This document shows positions 14,441 to 14,792 of a DNA stretch of 14,792 bases, piece by piece (the first letter of the stretch is position 1; each line of letters opens with the position of its first letter). The DNA is from an uncultured Acetatifactor sp. (lineage in GTDB: Bacteria > Bacillota > Clostridia > Lachnospirales > Lachnospiraceae). Both the position numbers and the translations under genes were made by a program. The notes under the pieces were generated by a model. That model was not told the DNA's origin. It was given only the letters and a program-made list of their open reading frames with translations, and ran no database searches. The stretch lies in contig CAJTPN010000022.1 of NCBI GenBank assembly GCA_910578185.1, positions 1 through 14,792 on the forward strand, read 5' to 3'.

Positions 14441-14792
14441 TTATCGGAACAGTTCCTCCAGCTTATCTTCCTTTAGCTCTGCGCCGATCACACATAATTT
14501 CCCCGTCACCTCAGGCTTACCTGACCTGATATCATGCTCCATTGGCACATAATCATAATAAATCCAGGTGCCGTCTTCCGCCGGAACCATTCCCTTCGCA
14601 CGAAGAATATTGCCATATTCACCGCTGTCCAAAGCTGTCAAAATACTCTCGATCCGCTCCACCGAATACTTCCCAGGTGTCTCCTTACCCCAACTGGTAA
14701 AGACCTCATCCGCATGATGATGGCCATGGTGATGATCATGTCCGCAGCACTCTCCCTGGTGATCATGATGATGATCCTCATGGTCATGTCCA
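14441..14792 (-). CDS. CobW/COG0523-family GTPase, C-terminal part (cut by window edge)
   Basis: Only the last ~116 residues are visible; the gene continues past the right edge, so the GTPase core is not seen. The visible part opens with a metal-binding stretch of 13 histidines and a Cys-Cys pair in about 26 residues (14714-14791). It then shows EVFTSWGKETPGKYSVERIESILTAL and a region ending GKLCVIGAELKEDKLEELF, which is the CobW C-terminal domain. His-rich linkers of this kind are known in COG0523 proteins that handle zinc, nickel or cobalt. It is upstream of, and probably co-transcribed with, the GTPase-fusion gene (12-nt gap). Confidence 0.88.
   Translation of the reverse strand, partial: GHDHEDHHHDHQGECCGHDHHHGHHHADEVFTSWGKETPGKYSVERIESILTALDSGEYGNILRAKGMVPAEDGTWIYYDYVPMEHDIRSGKPEVTGKLCVIGAELKEDKLEELFR

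Overview
The window reads as chromosomal DNA of a low-to-mid GC Gram-positive anaerobe, most likely a Lachnospiraceae-type member of Clostridia (Bacillota). This is inferred from a perfect CIRCE operator before groES-groEL, pyrB followed by a pyrI regulatory-subunit gene, strong AGGAGG-type Shine-Dalgarno (SD) sites, an OmpR-type response regulator with a multi-pass membrane kinase, a YtrA-type GntR regulator with an ABC exporter, and a CmpB-like 'putative ABC transporter permease'. No rRNA, tRNA, CRISPR array, insertion sequence or phage gene was seen. Most of the window is core or housekeeping DNA with compact operons separated by clear hairpin terminators.

Left part (1-2513): the groES-groEL chaperonin operon lies on the minus strand, with a sigma-A promoter and CIRCE at its head and a strong bidirectional terminator at its tail. 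Beyond that terminator lies a 110-nt segment closed by a perfect 14-bp inverted repeat, with no coding potential, which may be a structured RNA.

Second part (2655-5334, plus strand): a short uncharacterised ORF that has a strong ribosome-binding site but no start codon at the right distance, then a 20-bp hairpin terminator, a small nitroreductase with its own promoter, and pyrB-pyrI (aspartate transcarbamoylase). The region before pyrB holds nested inverted repeats, a terminator hairpin and a 16-bp palindrome next to the pyrB SD, which could form an attenuator or translational control element.

Third part (5285-9470): on the minus strand a response regulator, a 670-residue sensor kinase, a possible 24-codon ORF and a DUF362 protein run in that order and end in a terminator. 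Divergently, a GntR (YtrA-type) repressor, an ABC ATPase and an ABC-2 permease overlap or nearly overlap on the plus strand. The divergent intergenic region carries a tandem 11-bp direct repeat (a likely response-regulator site) and an imperfect 22-bp palindrome over the GntR promoter (a likely autoregulatory operator).

Right part (11526-14792, minus strand): two CobW/COG0523 (G3E) GTPase genes lie in tandem. The upstream one is cut by the window edge and has a very His-rich metal-binding stretch. The downstream one lacks the family's CxCC motif and carries a C-terminal domain resembling YcgQ/DUF1980. They are followed by a YlmH-type S4 RNA-binding protein and a CmpB-like membrane protein with a long charged tail. 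The most unusual items are the GTPase-YcgQ-like fusion, the structured element at 85-194 and the pyrB leader.
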